From assembly GCF_900129445.1 (NCBI RefSeq), contig NZ_FQVT01000002.1:495027-559026 (forward strand): a stretch of 64,000 nucleotides of DNA, in the 5' to 3' direction. Under the pieces are notes generated by a model. It was not told the origin of the DNA. It made no database searches and saw only the letters and a list, made by a program, of their open reading frames with translations. This DNA is from Salegentibacter echinorum. Its GTDB lineage: Bacteria > Bacteroidota > Bacteroidia > Flavobacteriales > Flavobacteriaceae. Below, one piece after another: positions 16,192 to 26,225 of the stretch. Position 1 is the stretch's first letter, and each line of letters opens with the position of its first letter. The position numbers and the translations under genes are program-made.

Positions 16192-17982
16192 TTATACGGT
16201 TACTTCAATTAATTTTTGTCGGTAAGCGGTAAGCATCTTAGATTTAGAAATAAAACCAATATATTTTCCGTTGTCCACAACCGGCAGGTTCCAGGCATTA
16301 GTCTCCTGAAATTTGCTCATTATTGCCTTTGGCCGGTCTTTATTGATGTCAATTATTTCTGGAGCCCGTTGCATGATATCGCTTACTTCAACTTCTTCAT
16401 ACATTTTTTGATCGAACATTATAGGTCTAATGTCGTCTAATAAAAGAATTCCCAAAAAGTTACGATTTTCATCGATAACGGGAAAAATATTACGGGAAGA
16501 TTTTATCACTCCCTCGTGAATTACATCGCCAAGGTTTTTTGTAATTTCTAAAGGCACAAAGTTTTTCTCTACTAAATTCTTTATATTCAGTAAGGTGAGT
16601 ACAGTTTGATCTTTGTTATGCGTTAAGAGGTCGCCACGCTTTGCAAGCTCCATGGTATAAACCGAATGTTCCTGAAACTGATTGGTGATGGTGTAAGAGA
16701 TCGCTGCAGTGATCATAAGCGGAACGAACAATTCATAACCGCCGGTAAGCTCGGCAATTAAGAAAATTGCGGTGAGTGGGGCGTGAAGCACTCCAGCCAT
16801 TAAACCGGCCATACCAACCATAGTAAAACTGCTTACCGAAATGGGATTTTTAAGAATCCCCAGGTTATTTACAATTAGTGCAAAACAATGTCCCATGGCG
16901 CTTCCCATAAAAAGTACAGGGGCAAAAATACCGCCAATTCCGCCTGCACCAAATGTGAGTGCCGTGGCAAAAATTTTGAAGAGCACCAGCCCTGCAAGTA
17001 AAACTATTACAATCCAGATATTATCTAAGTAAGCGTTAAAAAAGTTAGTGCCCAGTGCTTCCAGATAATTTTCAGATAAAAGATTATTAATAACTCCATA
17101 ACCTTCCCCGTAAAGCGGAGGAATAAAATAAATAAGGACACCAAGCCCCAATCCACCAAATAAAAGCCGGTAATATAGAGAGTCTATTCTTTTAAAAGCA
17201 TCACTAATTTTAAAATAGATATAAGTGAAATACATAGAACAGCCAGACGCAAGTACTCCCAGAAATATATAAAATGGTACTTCAGAAAAGCTAAAGTTAT
17301 CCTGAAGCTGAAAGGGTAAAATAGTATCGGAGCCAAAAAAGAAGTAGGAGGTAAGTATGGCAGATACAGAAGCTATAAGTAAAGGCACCATGGATATTAA
17401 GGTGAGGTCCAAACTAAAAACTTCTATCGCAAAAATAATAGCGGCAATTGGTGCTTTAAAAATAGAGGACATCGCACCGGCCGCCGCACAACCAATTAAT
17501 AAGGTGCGTGAGCTCTGGTTCATTTTAAAGAACCTCGAAATATTAGAACCAAGCGAAGAACCCGTGGCAACTGTGGGGCCTTCCAGTCCTACCGAACCTC
17601 CAAAGCCAACGGTTAAGGGGGCGGTGATTATGGAAGCATACATCTGGAACGAACGCATAATTCCTTTGCGCCGGGAAATAGCGTATAGCGTAGAAGGTAT
17701 CCCATGCCCAATATCTTTTTTAAAAATATATTTAATGACGAAAAACGTAAGACTTAAACCAATTACCGGAAATATAAAATAAAAAGCGTGATGAAAATTT
17801 ATAATTAGGTTTCCTTCTAATAAACCCTGAATATAATGGGTGAGGTTTTTAATCACTACAGCGCCCAAACCAGCGGTAAAACCAATAATAGCACTTAAGA
17901 TCATCAGGAATTGTTGATGACTTAGGTGTCGGTTGCTCCATTCTGAAACCTTAAAGACCAGTTTTGTAGCTTTAGTGCTCAC
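16192..17982 (-). CDS. CLC-family chloride channel/antiporter with CBS domains
   Basis: Membrane protein of 596 residues. The CLC core has the selectivity motifs GGSVGLEGPTVATGSS (containing the gating Glu), AAIIFAIEVF (a Glu near the internal proton-glutamate position) and GAGGIGGIFAPVLFMGSAMG. Two C-terminal CBS domains (roughly residues 470-590: IHEGVIKSSRNIFPVIDENR, ...SKFQETNAWNLPVVDNGKY) may bind adenosine nucleotides. Presence of the gating Glu fits either a H+/Cl- exchanger or a channel. A small membrane gene follows at 3 bp. Confidence 0.93.
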   Translation of the reverse strand: MSTKATKLVFKVSEWSNRHLSHQQFLMILSAIIGFTAGLGAVVIKNLTHYIQGLLEGNLIINFHHAFYFIFPVIGLSLTFFVIKYIFKKDIGHGIPSTLYAISRRKGIMRSFQMYASIITAPLTVGFGGSVGLEGPTVATGSSLGSNISRFFKMNQSSRTLLIGCAAAGAMSSIFKAPIAAIIFAIEVFSLDLTLISMVPLLIASVSAILTSYFFFGSDTILPFQLQDNFSFSEVPFYIFLGVLASGCSMYFTYIYFKISDAFKRIDSLYYRLLFGGLGLGVLIYFIPPLYGEGYGVINNLLSENYLEALGTNFFNAYLDNIWIVIVLLAGLVLFKIFATALTFGAGGIGGIFAPVLFMGSAMGHCFALIVNNLGILKNPISVSSFTMVGMAGLMAGVLHAPLTAIFLIAELTGGYELFVPLMITAAISYTITNQFQEHSVYTMELAKRGDLLTHNKDQTVLTLLNIKNLVEKNFVPLEITKNLGDVIHEGVIKSSRNIFPVIDENRNFLGILLLDDIRPIMFDQKMYEEVEVSDIMQRAPEIIDINKDRPKAIMSKFQETNAWNLPVVDNGKYIGFISKSKMLTAYRQKLIEVTV

Positions 17983-18007
17983 ATTTAAAATAATTTAAGT
18001 AAAGATG

Positions 18008-18033
18008 CAGCATCCCAGTGAGTCACCAGGATG
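18008..18033 (-). terminator. Possible aspS terminator
   Basis: GCATCC and GGATGC pair around a 13-base loop immediately after the aspS stop. The T-run on the minus strand is weak, so the call is tentative. Confidence 0.4.
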
Positions 18034-18042
18034 CCTTGTTGT

Positions 18043-19791
18043 TTATAATTTTACCTGAAGATGAAGTTCTTTCAATTGAGCTTCATCTAATTCTGCAGGT
18101 GCATCTATCATCACATCACGCCCCGCATTGTTTTTAGGAAATGCAATAAAATCCCTAATGCTTTCCTGGCCACCAAGAATAGCTACCAGCCTGTCAAAAC
18201 CAAAGGCGATACCACCGTGAGGTGGCGCTCCATATTGAAAAGCATCCATTAAAAAGCCAAATTGCGCTTTAGCTTCCTCTGGAGTAAAACCTAAATAATC
18301 GAACATTTTGGCCTGGGTTTCTTTATTGTGAATCCTAATAGAACCACCGCCAATCTCATTTCCGTTTAAAACAAGATCATAGGCATTGGCCCTAACTTTC
18401 CCGGGTTCGGTTTCCAGTAAGGCAAAGTCTTCTTCTTTTGGTGAAGTAAACGGATGGTGCATAGCGTGGTAACGCTGTGTCTCTTCATCCCATTCCAAAA
18501 GCGGAAAATCTACTACCCAAAGAGGAGCAAATTCATCTGGCTTTCTAAGTCCCAGCTCGTTGCCCAAATGCATACGCAACGCACTTAGTTGAGTTCTGGT
18601 TTTATTGACTTCTCCGGCCATCAGAAGAATAAGGTCTCCCGGATTTGCATTTGTGGCTTCTGCCCAGGATTTTAAATCATCTTCTGAATAAAATTTATCT
18701 ACTGAAGATTTTAAAGTCTCATCGTCATTATACTTTGCCCAAACGAGTCCGTTAGCGCCTACCTGTGGTCTTTTTACCCAGGAAATAAGCTTGTCTATCT
18801 GTTTTCTGGTGTAAGAAGCTGCACCGGGAACTGCGATTCCCACAACTAATTCCTGTTGATCAAAAACATTAAAACCTTTGTTTTTGGCCAGTTCATTTAA
18901 TTCGGCAAATTCCATCCCAAATCTTATGTCTGGTTTGTCATTACCGTATTTCTCTATGGCTTCAGCATAAGTTATTCTGGGGAATTTATCTACTTCAGCA
19001 TTTTTGATCTCTTTCAGCAAATGCCTGGTTAAACCTTCAAATATATTCAGGATATCTTCCTGCTCTACAAAGGCCATCTCACAGTCAATTTGGGTGAACT
19101 CCGGTTGCCTGTCTGCGCGAAGGTCTTCATCCCTAAAGCATTTTACGATTTGAAAGTATTTATCCATTCCGCCCACCATAAGCAATTGCTTAAAAGTTTG
19201 TGGCGATTGTGGCAGGGCATAAAATTGCCCCTCGTTCATACGGCTTGGTACCACAAAGTCGCGGGCACCTTCTGGCGTAGATTTTATTAAATATGGAGTT
19301 TCTACTTCTATAAAATCCTGATTAGAAAGGTAATTCCTAACTTCCATTCCTACTTTATGTCTAAATTTCAGTTTGTTTTTTACAGGATTTCTCCTAAGAT
19401 CCAGGTAACGGTACTTCATTCTTAGATCTTCTCCGCCATCGGTATCTTCTTCAATAGTAAAAGGAGGGGTAAGGGAGGTGTTAAGGATATTAACTTCAGC
19501 TACTAAAACTTCGATCTCCCCGGTTGGAATATTGGGATTCTTTGATTCGCGTTCTATCACTTCTCCAGAAACCTGTATCACAAACTCCCTGCCCAGTTTC
19601 TGGGCTTTTTCCATAAGTACTTTAGAAGAGCGTTCTTCATCGAAAATAAGTTGGGTGATTCCATATCGATCGCGTAGATCTACCCAAACCATAAAACCTT
19701 TATCCCTAATTTTTTGAACCCATCCAGAAAGTTGTACTTCCTGTCCTATTGAGGACGCATTTAATTCTCCGCAGGTATGACTTCTATACAT
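18043..19791 (-). CDS. aspS: Aspartate--tRNA ligase
   Basis: Class II synthetase of 582 residues and bacterial type. The N-terminal OB domain begins [42 protein letters not shown] (positions 1-42). Then come the catalytic motifs with [18 protein letters not shown], a GAD insertion domain, and motif 3 [12 protein letters not shown]. It charges tRNA-Asp; whether it is discriminating or also charges tRNA-Asn is not obvious, but a separate asnS is present at 43618. Its promoter faces a MITE copy. Confidence 0.98.
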   Translation of the reverse strand: MYRSHTCGELNASSIGQEVQLSGWVQKIRDKGFMVWVDLRDRYGITQLIFDEERSSKVLMEKAQKLGREFVIQVSGEVIERESKNPNIPTGEIEVLVAEVNILNTSLTPPFTIEEDTDGGEDLRMKYRYLDLRRNPVKNKLKFRHKVGMEVRNYLSNQDFIEVETPYLIKSTPEGARDFVVPSRMNEGQFYALPQSPQTFKQLLMVGGMDKYFQIVKCFRDEDLRADRQPEFTQIDCEMAFVEQEDILNIFEGLTRHLLKEIKNAEVDKFPRITYAEAIEKYGNDKPDIRFGMEFAELNELAKNKGFNVFDQQELVVGIAVPGAASYTRKQIDKLISWVKRPQVGANGLVWAKYNDDETLKSSVDKFYSEDDLKSWAEATNANPGDLILLMAGEVNKTRTQLSALRMHLGNELGLRKPDEFAPLWVVDFPLLEWDEETQRYHAMHHPFTSPKEEDFALLETEPGKVRANAYDLVLNGNEIGGGSIRIHNKETQAKMFDYLGFTPEEAKAQFGFLMDAFQYGAPPHGGIAFGFDRLVAILGGQESIRDFIAFPKNNAGRDVMIDAPAELDEAQLKELHLQVKL

Positions 19792-19816
19792 AATATCGCT
19801 GAAATTTTTAGTAGCG

Positions 19817-19824
19817 CAAAAGTA
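19817..19824 (-). promoter_or_regulatory. -7 promoter box of aspS
   Basis: Minus strand TACTTTTG fits TAnnTTTG, 25 bp upstream of the ATG. Confidence 0.45.
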
Positions 19825-19879
19825 AGAAGTTCTTATGGGTTTGCCGCTAAAATAGGCGTGTAAAAATTGGCACAGTAAA

Positions 19880-19889
19880 TATTAGTAAT
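19880..19889. repeat. Target site duplication, left
   Basis: TATTAGTAAT, identical to 20116-20125, directly abutting both ends of the MITE-like element at 19890-20115. Confidence 0.8.
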
Positions 19890-20115
19890 CACTATTGTCC
19901 GGTAAAGAACCAAGATCCCCGAAAGTTCGGGGCTGCAAGAAAAAAGAAAAAAGACTAAATTGTAACTAGCTAATAATTGTAATCTTTCATATATATTATT
20001 CTTCAACAACCCTTTAAAGATTTCAATTAGCAATGAGGGTAATTATGAGATCGCTGTTAGGCTCTATTATAAAAGAGAACGTGCTATTTGGTAATATTTT
20101 TATCTGACATCAATG
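19890..20115 (-). mobile_element. MITE-like element, intact copy D
   Basis: A 226-bp element in the 415-bp aspS-RND intergenic space. Left end CACTATTGTCCGGTAAAG and right end (minus strand) CATTGATGTCAGATAAAA are imperfect terminal inverted repeats. It is bounded by a perfect 10-bp direct duplication (19880-19889 and 20116-20125). It encodes no transposase, and reading frames are not conserved between copies. Terminal CA and a 10-bp duplication would suit mobilisation by an IS4-family transposase; that is inference. Confidence 0.8.
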
Positions 20116-20125
20116 TATTAGTAAT
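20116..20125. repeat. Target site duplication, right
   Basis: TATTAGTAAT, identical to 19880-19889. Confidence 0.8.
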
Positions 20126-20170
20126 AATGACTTCTGAAATTCTTCAAAGAATCCTGAAAAATTAAAACTA

Positions 20171-20202
20171 AAAAAACCTGAAGTTTAAACCTCAGGTTTT
20201 TT
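20171..20202 (-). terminator. Terminator of the RND efflux operon
   Basis: AAAAAACCTGA (20171-20181) pairs with TCAGGTTTTTT (20192-20202) a few bases beyond the permease stop codon. It gives a stem with a U-run on the minus-strand transcript. Confidence 0.8.
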
Positions 20203-20206
20203 AGCT

Positions 20207-23200
20207 TTAAGCTCTCGCTTCCAATTTCCGTTGCTTCCTCGCTTTCCGTTTATTTGCGGTTTTTACTTTCGCCCGGTTTACCAGGTAGAACATCACCGGT
20301 ACCACAATTAGGGTTAAGAAAGTGGCAAATACCAATCCGAAGATCACCGTCCAGGCCAATGGTCCCCAAAAGATTACGTTATCTCCCCCAATAAATACCT
20401 GGGGATCATAATCTATAAACAAGCTAAAGAAATCTATATTTAATCCTACCGCAAGCGGAATTAAACCAAGCACGGTAGTAATCGCGGTAAGCAATACCGG
20501 GCGCAACCTGGATCTACCGCCTCTCACAATAACATCAAAATATTGAGGTTTGGTTAGAAGGTCATCGTCGTCTAAATTAAGATCGCGTTTTTTACGATCT
20601 ATGAGTATTTGGGTATAATCTATCAAAACAATGGCGTTGTTTACCACAATACCAGCAAGGGAAATAATTCCCATCATCGTCATAATTATGATAAAGTCCA
20701 TTTGAAAAATGATCAATCCAAGGAATACGCCTACCAAACTAAGTACTACCGCCATAATAATAATGATAGGTTTGGAGATAGAGTTAAATTGAGCTACCAG
20801 GATAAGCAATATTCCACCAAGAGCAATGAGCAGGGCTTTTACCAGGAAGTCCATATTCTCTTCCTGTTCCTCCTGTTCCCCGGTAAATTTTAAATCGATA
20901 TCCTTCGGAAGTTCATAATTTTTTAAAGCCGATTTTAACTGACCTACAATTTCATTTCCATTATATCCCTGTAGCACATTAGAGTAAAGCGTAATTACCC
21001 TTTTTAGGTCTTTTCGTTTAATAGAACTAAACGACGATGAGGATTCTTTAGTAACTAACGACGAAATAGGCACCTGAATTAACTCCCCGGTATTTTGATC
21101 TTTAAAAGTAATGGGTTGATTAAACAGGATGTTTTCATTGTAACGATACTCATCTGCAAAACGCACATTTATCTCATAATCATCTTCACCATCTTTATAA
21201 GTAGAAATCTCCTCCCCATAGATGGCCCTACGCAGCGTTTGCCCCACCTGGGAGGTAGAGACACCAAGTTGACCTGCTTTCTTTCTATCTACTTTTACAC
21301 TTAACTCGGGTTTGGATTTGTTAACATCTAACTTAAGCTCTTCAATCCCGGCGATACTAAGTTCGTTGATGTAAGATCGCAAATCTTCCGCTTCAGAAAG
21401 TAGATTTTCATAATCCTCTCCCTTTAGTTCAATATTAATGGGATAGCCGGTTGGTGGGCCGGCGGCATCTTTTTCTACTACAATAGAGGCTCCCGGAAAA
21501 CCTTGCACTGCATCCCTAACTATAGATAACACCTCGCTACTGCTAACGCCGCGTCTTTCATTAAATTCCCGCATAGAAAGGGTTACTTTGGCTTTATGCG
21601 GCATTTCATTTTGCTGCCCGCCATCGGTTTGCGGATTTCCTGCACCTTCACCCACCTGGGAGATTGCAGATTCTACCATGAAGTTATAGCCATCTTCATC
21701 TTCATATATTTCAATGGCATCCATAATGCGTTGCTCTACTTTTTTTGCTAGCGCGTTGGTTTTATGAATATCGGTACCTTCAGGGTATTCAATATAGGTG
21801 ATTACCTGGTTGGGTTCATTTTCTGGGAAAAACAACACTTTTGGTTGCACTAAGCCAATGAGTACAAAAGATAACACCAGTAAAATTAAAGTTCCGAAGA
21901 AAAATACATAAGCCATTTTTCCGCGTAGCGCATATTTTAGCGTCTTCTCATAAGCGTTCTCCATCTTTTTTAGCGCATTGGTCTGGAAGTATTCTACACC
22001 TCTGGAAATAAAATATTTATATGCCCATAGTAACAATGCGATGAGAACTAGAATATTTCCTAATGCTCGAAGTGCCCCGGCATCTACTACGAAACCAAGA
22101 ACAAGTAAAATTGCGCCAAAAGCTACCAGGCCGCCGCTTACTCTAATGAGTTTCTTCTTAGTGAACTCTTCTTCCTCTGTGCGCATAAACTGCGAGGTAA
22201 GCATAGAGTTGATGATAAGCGCCACGAAAAGTGATGAGCCCAGAACAATGGATAGTGTGATGGGGAAAATTACCATAAAACTACCAATTATTCCCGGCCA
22301 GAGTCCCAATGGAAAGAATGCCGCAAGAGTAGTTGCCGTAGAAGCGATAATGGGCCAGGCGATTTCCCCAAGTCCCTGTTTGGCAGCTTGCTTTCTGGGC
22401 ATGCCCTCGTCCATTAGCGTATAAACATTTTCTACAACCACAATACCATTATCTACCAGCATTCCCAGTCCCATTACCAGGGCAAAGAGTACCATGGTAT
22501 TTAGGGTGTACCCCATACTGGAAAGGATGATGTAAGAGAGGAACATAGAGAGGGGAATGGCAATTCCTACAAATAATGCGTTTCTAAATCCAAGGAAAAA
22601 CATCAAGACCAAAACCACTAAAATCACCCCAAAGATGATGTTATTCACCAGGTCATCTACCTGACTTTTGGTATTGGTGGAAAGATCATTAGAAAGACTA
22701 ATATGCAAACTTTCTGGCAGGTATTCTTCCTCTTCTTTCTTTATAATTTCCTTAATTTCATCTACCGCCTCAATCATATTTTTACCGGCACGCTTTTTAA
22801 TATCAAGCATCACCACCGGTTGGCCATATTCCCGGGCAAAAGTTGTGGCATCTTTTTCTCTAAAATTAATTTGGGCGACATCTTTTAGAAAAATATTCCC
22901 GCCTTCTCTTTTTACCACTACGTCTTTTAATTCGCTGGGGTCTTCAATTTCACCAATAATCCTTATATTCTTTTGTACCCCGCTGGTAATGACATTTCCT
23001 CCAGAGATCGTTCTGTTTTCGGCACTTATTGCGTTAATAATATTGGAGAAACTCACTTTTGAAGCGGTCATTTTATAAATATCTACCGCAATCTCAACTT
23101 CCATCTCTTCGGCTCCCCTAATACTGGCTTCTTTTATTTGTGGAAGCAATTCTATGCGATCCTGAAGATATTCTGCATATTCCTTTAACTGTTGTACTGT

Positions 23201-23680
23201 GTAGTCACCGGTTAAATTGATATTTAGAATTGGCATTTCTTCTGAAATATTCAGATCGAAAACATTGGGCTCTACCTTGCCGCCGTTATCCAGGGTAGGC
23301 CAGGTCGTCTCTGCTTTTACTAAATCTACCTTATCCTTTATCTGGGTTTTGGCACTTTCTACCTGTACATCTTCTTCAAATTCTACAATTACCAAAGAAT
23401 AATCCTGAAAGGTAGAAGAGGTGATTTCTTTAACCCCGGCAACATCGTTAAATTCTTCTTCTAAAGGTTCGGTGATAAATTTCTCAACATCTTCGGCCGA
23501 GTTACCCGGGTTTATGGAGCTTACATAAATTTTAGTCTCTACCACCTCGGGGAAGGTCTCCCGTGGCATACTGTAGTAAGACATAAGACCACCAATCATA
23601 ATAATGGCAATAATTACATATACCGTCATTTTATTGTTGATCGCCCAGGAGGAAAGCTTAAATTCTCTATCTAAATTCAT
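20207..23680 (-). CDS. RND efflux permease (AcrB/HAE-type)
   Basis: Inner-membrane proton-driven pump of 1157 residues, third member of a tripartite exporter. It shows TM1 (WAINNKMTVYVIIAIIMIGG), the TM4 proton-relay segment GLGMLVDNGIVVVENV, the repeated porter domains (LSVKVDRKKAGQLGVSTSQV) and the TM10-12 block with SLAGIVVNNAIVLIDY. Around residues 515-570 there is an additional hydrophobic stretch (GGLVAFGAILLVLGFVVDAG, LRALGNILVLIALLLWAYKY), making it longer than AcrB (~1050). The start lies 6 bp after the adaptor stop. Substrates unknown. Confidence 0.93.
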   Translation of the reverse strand: MNLDREFKLSSWAINNKMTVYVIIAIIMIGGLMSYYSMPRETFPEVVETKIYVSSINPGNSAEDVEKFITEPLEEEFNDVAGVKEITSSTFQDYSLVIVEFEEDVQVESAKTQIKDKVDLVKAETTWPTLDNGGKVEPNVFDLNISEEMPILNINLTGDYTVQQLKEYAEYLQDRIELLPQIKEASIRGAEEMEVEIAVDIYKMTASKVSFSNIINAISAENRTISGGNVITSGVQKNIRIIGEIEDPSELKDVVVKREGGNIFLKDVAQINFREKDATTFAREYGQPVVMLDIKKRAGKNMIEAVDEIKEIIKKEEEEYLPESLHISLSNDLSTNTKSQVDDLVNNIIFGVILVVLVLMFFLGFRNALFVGIAIPLSMFLSYIILSSMGYTLNTMVLFALVMGLGMLVDNGIVVVENVYTLMDEGMPRKQAAKQGLGEIAWPIIASTATTLAAFFPLGLWPGIIGSFMVIFPITLSIVLGSSLFVALIINSMLTSQFMRTEEEEFTKKKLIRVSGGLVAFGAILLVLGFVVDAGALRALGNILVLIALLLWAYKYFISRGVEYFQTNALKKMENAYEKTLKYALRGKMAYVFFFGTLILLVLSFVLIGLVQPKVLFFPENEPNQVITYIEYPEGTDIHKTNALAKKVEQRIMDAIEIYEDEDGYNFMVESAISQVGEGAGNPQTDGGQQNEMPHKAKVTLSMREFNERRGVSSSEVLSIVRDAVQGFPGASIVVEKDAAGPPTGYPINIELKGEDYENLLSEAEDLRSYINELSIAGIEELKLDVNKSKPELSVKVDRKKAGQLGVSTSQVGQTLRRAIYGEEISTYKDGEDDYEINVRFADEYRYNENILFNQPITFKDQNTGELIQVPISSLVTKESSSSFSSIKRKDLKRVITLYSNVLQGYNGNEIVGQLKSALKNYELPKDIDLKFTGEQEEQEENMDFLVKALLIALGGILLILVAQFNSISKPIIIIMAVVLSLVGVFLGLIIFQMDFIIIMTMMGIISLAGIVVNNAIVLIDYTQILIDRKKRDLNLDDDDLLTKPQYFDVIVRGGRSRLRPVLLTAITTVLGLIPLAVGLNIDFFSLFIDYDPQVFIGGDNVIFWGPLAWTVIFGLVFATFLTLIVVPVMFYLVNRAKVKTANKRKARKQRKLEARA

Positions 23681-23686
23681 TATGCC

Positions 23687-24850
23687 TTAATTTCTTATTT
23701 TAACTTTCTGCCCATCCCTTAGGTTTTTGGCACCTTCCAGAATTAGGGTTTGTTGTGGTTCAAGCCCGCTTGTGATCTCTACCATATCTTTGTAGGAGTA
23801 ACCTGTTTCAACGATCACACGCCGGGCTTTCGCTTCGTTTTCTCCTGTTTCTTCTTCAATCACAAAAACAACGCTCTCGCCTTTTGCATTTTTTAGCAAG
23901 GCATTCTCGGGTACTACCATGGCATTCTCTGCGGTATAGTCGTTTAGTTTGAGCGTGGCAATTTGATTGGGTTTTATTTTTCCCTGCTCATTAGGGATGG
24001 CTACTTCAATAGTGAAAGAACGGTTATTGGGGTTTATGGTATTTCCAACCCTTCTAATTTTTCCTTCAAAATCTTTATTTAAAGAGCTTATATCCACAAG
24101 TACTTCGGTACCTTTACTAATATGGTTGAGGTAACTTTCGGGAACCTCGGCTTTTATGTACATATCGCTAAGGTTTACCAATTGGAACAACCTGTTTTGT
24201 CCGGGGGAAACTACTTCTCCTTCTTCGGTAAAAACTTCATCTATAATGCCGCTAAAAGGGGCTCTAACTACCGTTTTTTCCAATTGGGCTTTTAACCGGT
24301 TTACCGAGCTTTTCAAACCTTCATAATTAGCTTTGGTCTCTAAATACTGTATTTCTGAACCAATATTTTGATCCCAAAGACGCTTTTGGCGTTCATACGT
24401 GGTTTTTGCAAGGTTTGCATTGGTTTCCAATTGTGCCAGCTCGCTGGAGAGTCCGCCGTCGTCAATTTTTGCCAGCACCTGGCCTTTCTTAATGTTTTGT
24501 CCCTCTTTAACGCGAACTTCACTTAAAATTCCCGAGTATTCTGGATAAATAATAATATTCTCATTTGTGGTTACATCTCCCTGTACTTCGGCATAATGTT
24601 TAAATAAGGTGTCGCCAATTTTATGGGTTGTTACCAAATCTAAACGCTTGCTTTTATCCAGTTTATGTATAGCTTCGTCCAGTCTATCTATTTTTGCGTT
24701 TAGCTCACTTTGCTCTTTGCTTAGTTCAGATTTTTTATTTCTTATCTCGCTAAGGTTTCCGTTTTCAATAAGCTTCTCTACAGATTGTTCATTTTTTCCG
24801 CAGGAAACTATTAAAATTGGGATGCTTATTAAAAAGGCTAATTTTTTCAT
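23687..24850 (-). CDS. RND efflux periplasmic adaptor (membrane-fusion lipoprotein)
   Basis: Adaptor subunit bridging the permease and the TolC-like channel. The ATG at 24850 is preferred because it begins a good lipoprotein signal (MKKLAFLISIPILIVSCGKN). A longer form from 24880 would add ten polar residues and overlap the tolC-like gene. Domains in order: an N-terminal coiled coil (SELSKEQSELNAKIDRLDEA), a barrel-sandwich half (VRVKEGQNIKKGQVLAKID), an alpha-hairpin (NLAKTTYERQKRLWDQN), the second lipoyl half (VVRAPFSGIIDEVFTEEGE) and a beta-barrel domain. Operon member between tolC-like and permease genes. Confidence 0.9.
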   Translation of the reverse strand: MKKLAFLISIPILIVSCGKNEQSVEKLIENGNLSEIRNKKSELSKEQSELNAKIDRLDEAIHKLDKSKRLDLVTTHKIGDTLFKHYAEVQGDVTTNENIIIYPEYSGILSEVRVKEGQNIKKGQVLAKIDDGGLSSELAQLETNANLAKTTYERQKRLWDQNIGSEIQYLETKANYEGLKSSVNRLKAQLEKTVVRAPFSGIIDEVFTEEGEVVSPGQNRLFQLVNLSDMYIKAEVPESYLNHISKGTEVLVDISSLNKDFEGKIRRVGNTINPNNRSFTIEVAIPNEQGKIKPNQIATLKLNDYTAENAMVVPENALLKNAKGESVVFVIEEETGENEAKARRVIVETGYSYKDMVEITSGLEPQQTLILEGAKNLRDGQKVKIRN

Positions 24851-24869
24851 TGTTCTTTGTTGCTGAATA

Positions 24870-26225
24870 TTATTCTTCATCGTTGTATTTTCTGGTATCC
24901 AAGAGGTTTTCTAATGCTACTTTTGTGGTAATTACATCTAGCATAGCTTGTAAATAATCCTGTTGCGCCTGGTATAATTGGCGTTGTGCTTCGCTAAGCT
25001 CAAAGCTGCTGGCGATTCCTTCAAAAAACTTCACCTGGTTTTTATTCTCTATACGCTGGGCAAGCTCGAGGTTTTTCTTCTTTGCCTGGTAGTTTTCTAA
25101 ACTAAATTCATAATCGCTTTTTGCTGAGTTTATCTCACGTTTCACCTCATTTTCTGTCTCTTCCAGTTCTACCAGCGATTGTTGATAGGCAATCTTCTTT
25201 TGCGCTGTCCTGGCGCTTCGCATCCCGCTGCTAAAAATGGGAATGTCTAAACTTAAACCAACGATAGACTGTCCAAAATATTCCTGATCACTGTCAAAAA
25301 AGTTGAATTCCTGGCCAAAACCTTGCACGCCGTAATTTACAAACCCACTAAGCCTGGGCAGGGCTTTAGATTTTTCTAATTTAACTTCTATCTTTCTGGA
25401 TTCTGCGGTATTTTTCGCAATGCGGTAATCTATATTTTCTTCAATGGGAATTTTTTTATTTAATAATGCAAGATCAAAATATTCCATTGTTAAATTGTCC
25501 AGTTCTTCTGTAAGCTTTACCGGGGTTTCTATGGGAAGGCCAATAGTGTGGTTAAACATCTCGTAAGCAATGGCTCGCATTCGTTTGCTTCGGCTTAAAT
25601 TGTTTTTAAGGTTTAACAAAGTTATCTCCAATTGCTCAACATCTTCCTGTTCGGTAAGTCCGTTTTTGTAGATCTCGTTGGTTTCGTTATAATTCTGCTG
25701 CACATTATCTACGTTACTTTTAAGGATCGCAACGTTTTCTTCGGACAGCAAAACATTACCGTAGGCGTTGATAATGGCTTCTTTTATTTGAAGATCGGTT
25801 TTTGTTTTAGCGTTTTCTGAAATTTGCAGTAATGTTTTGGCAGATTGGATTCCTACAATGTAGGAGCCGTCAAAAATTAACTGGTTCCAGGTGGCTGTGG
25901 CGCTTACATTTTGTTTAGTGCCAAAAGTAACCGGAACAAAAGTGCCGGGCTCCCCACCGGCAATTTCTCCCGGTAGTAAGGTTACTGGTTGCTTTAAATA
26001 ATTTTGGTAATCTGCTTTCCCGCTTATTTGGGGTAAGCCCTGGGCAATGATTTCCCATTTCTGCTTTAGGGCGATTTCAATATCTTTTTGAGCGTTAATG
26101 GAAGAGTAATTATTCTCCAGTCCAAATTTCACCGCTTCCTCCAGGGTAAAACTATATTTTTTTTCTCCCTCCTGGGCGAAACCACTTAAGGAGAGCATTA
26201 AAATAAAAAGGTATCTAAACTTCAT
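24870..26225 (-). CDS. TolC-family outer-membrane efflux protein
   Basis: Outer-membrane channel of the efflux operon, 451 residues, with a signal peptide (MKFRYLFILMLSLSGFAQEG). It has the duplicated long-helix pattern of TolC: SFTLEEAVKFGLENNYSSINAQ, and in the second half ARTAQKKIAYQQSLVELEETENEVKREI (two adjoining segments). Helical repeats alternate with short beta-strands. It overlaps the upstream tetR by 11 bp and abuts the adaptor gene, consistent with one transcript. Confidence 0.92.
   Translation of the reverse strand: MKFRYLFILMLSLSGFAQEGEKKYSFTLEEAVKFGLENNYSSINAQKDIEIALKQKWEIIAQGLPQISGKADYQNYLKQPVTLLPGEIAGGEPGTFVPVTFGTKQNVSATATWNQLIFDGSYIVGIQSAKTLLQISENAKTKTDLQIKEAIINAYGNVLLSEENVAILKSNVDNVQQNYNETNEIYKNGLTEQEDVEQLEITLLNLKNNLSRSKRMRAIAYEMFNHTIGLPIETPVKLTEELDNLTMEYFDLALLNKKIPIEENIDYRIAKNTAESRKIEVKLEKSKALPRLSGFVNYGVQGFGQEFNFFDSDQEYFGQSIVGLSLDIPIFSSGMRSARTAQKKIAYQQSLVELEETENEVKREINSAKSDYEFSLENYQAKKKNLELAQRIENKNQVKFFEGIASSFELSEAQRQLYQAQQDYLQAMLDVITTKVALENLLDTRKYNDEE

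Noticed and set aside
19833..20033. 66-codon ORF on the minus strand inside MITE copy D
   Set aside because: The equivalent frame is broken by stops in the other copies, so it is not coding.
23687..24880. Longer adaptor start at 24880
   Set aside because: It adds polar residues before a clear lipoprotein signal and overlaps the upstream gene; the ATG at 24850 is better.
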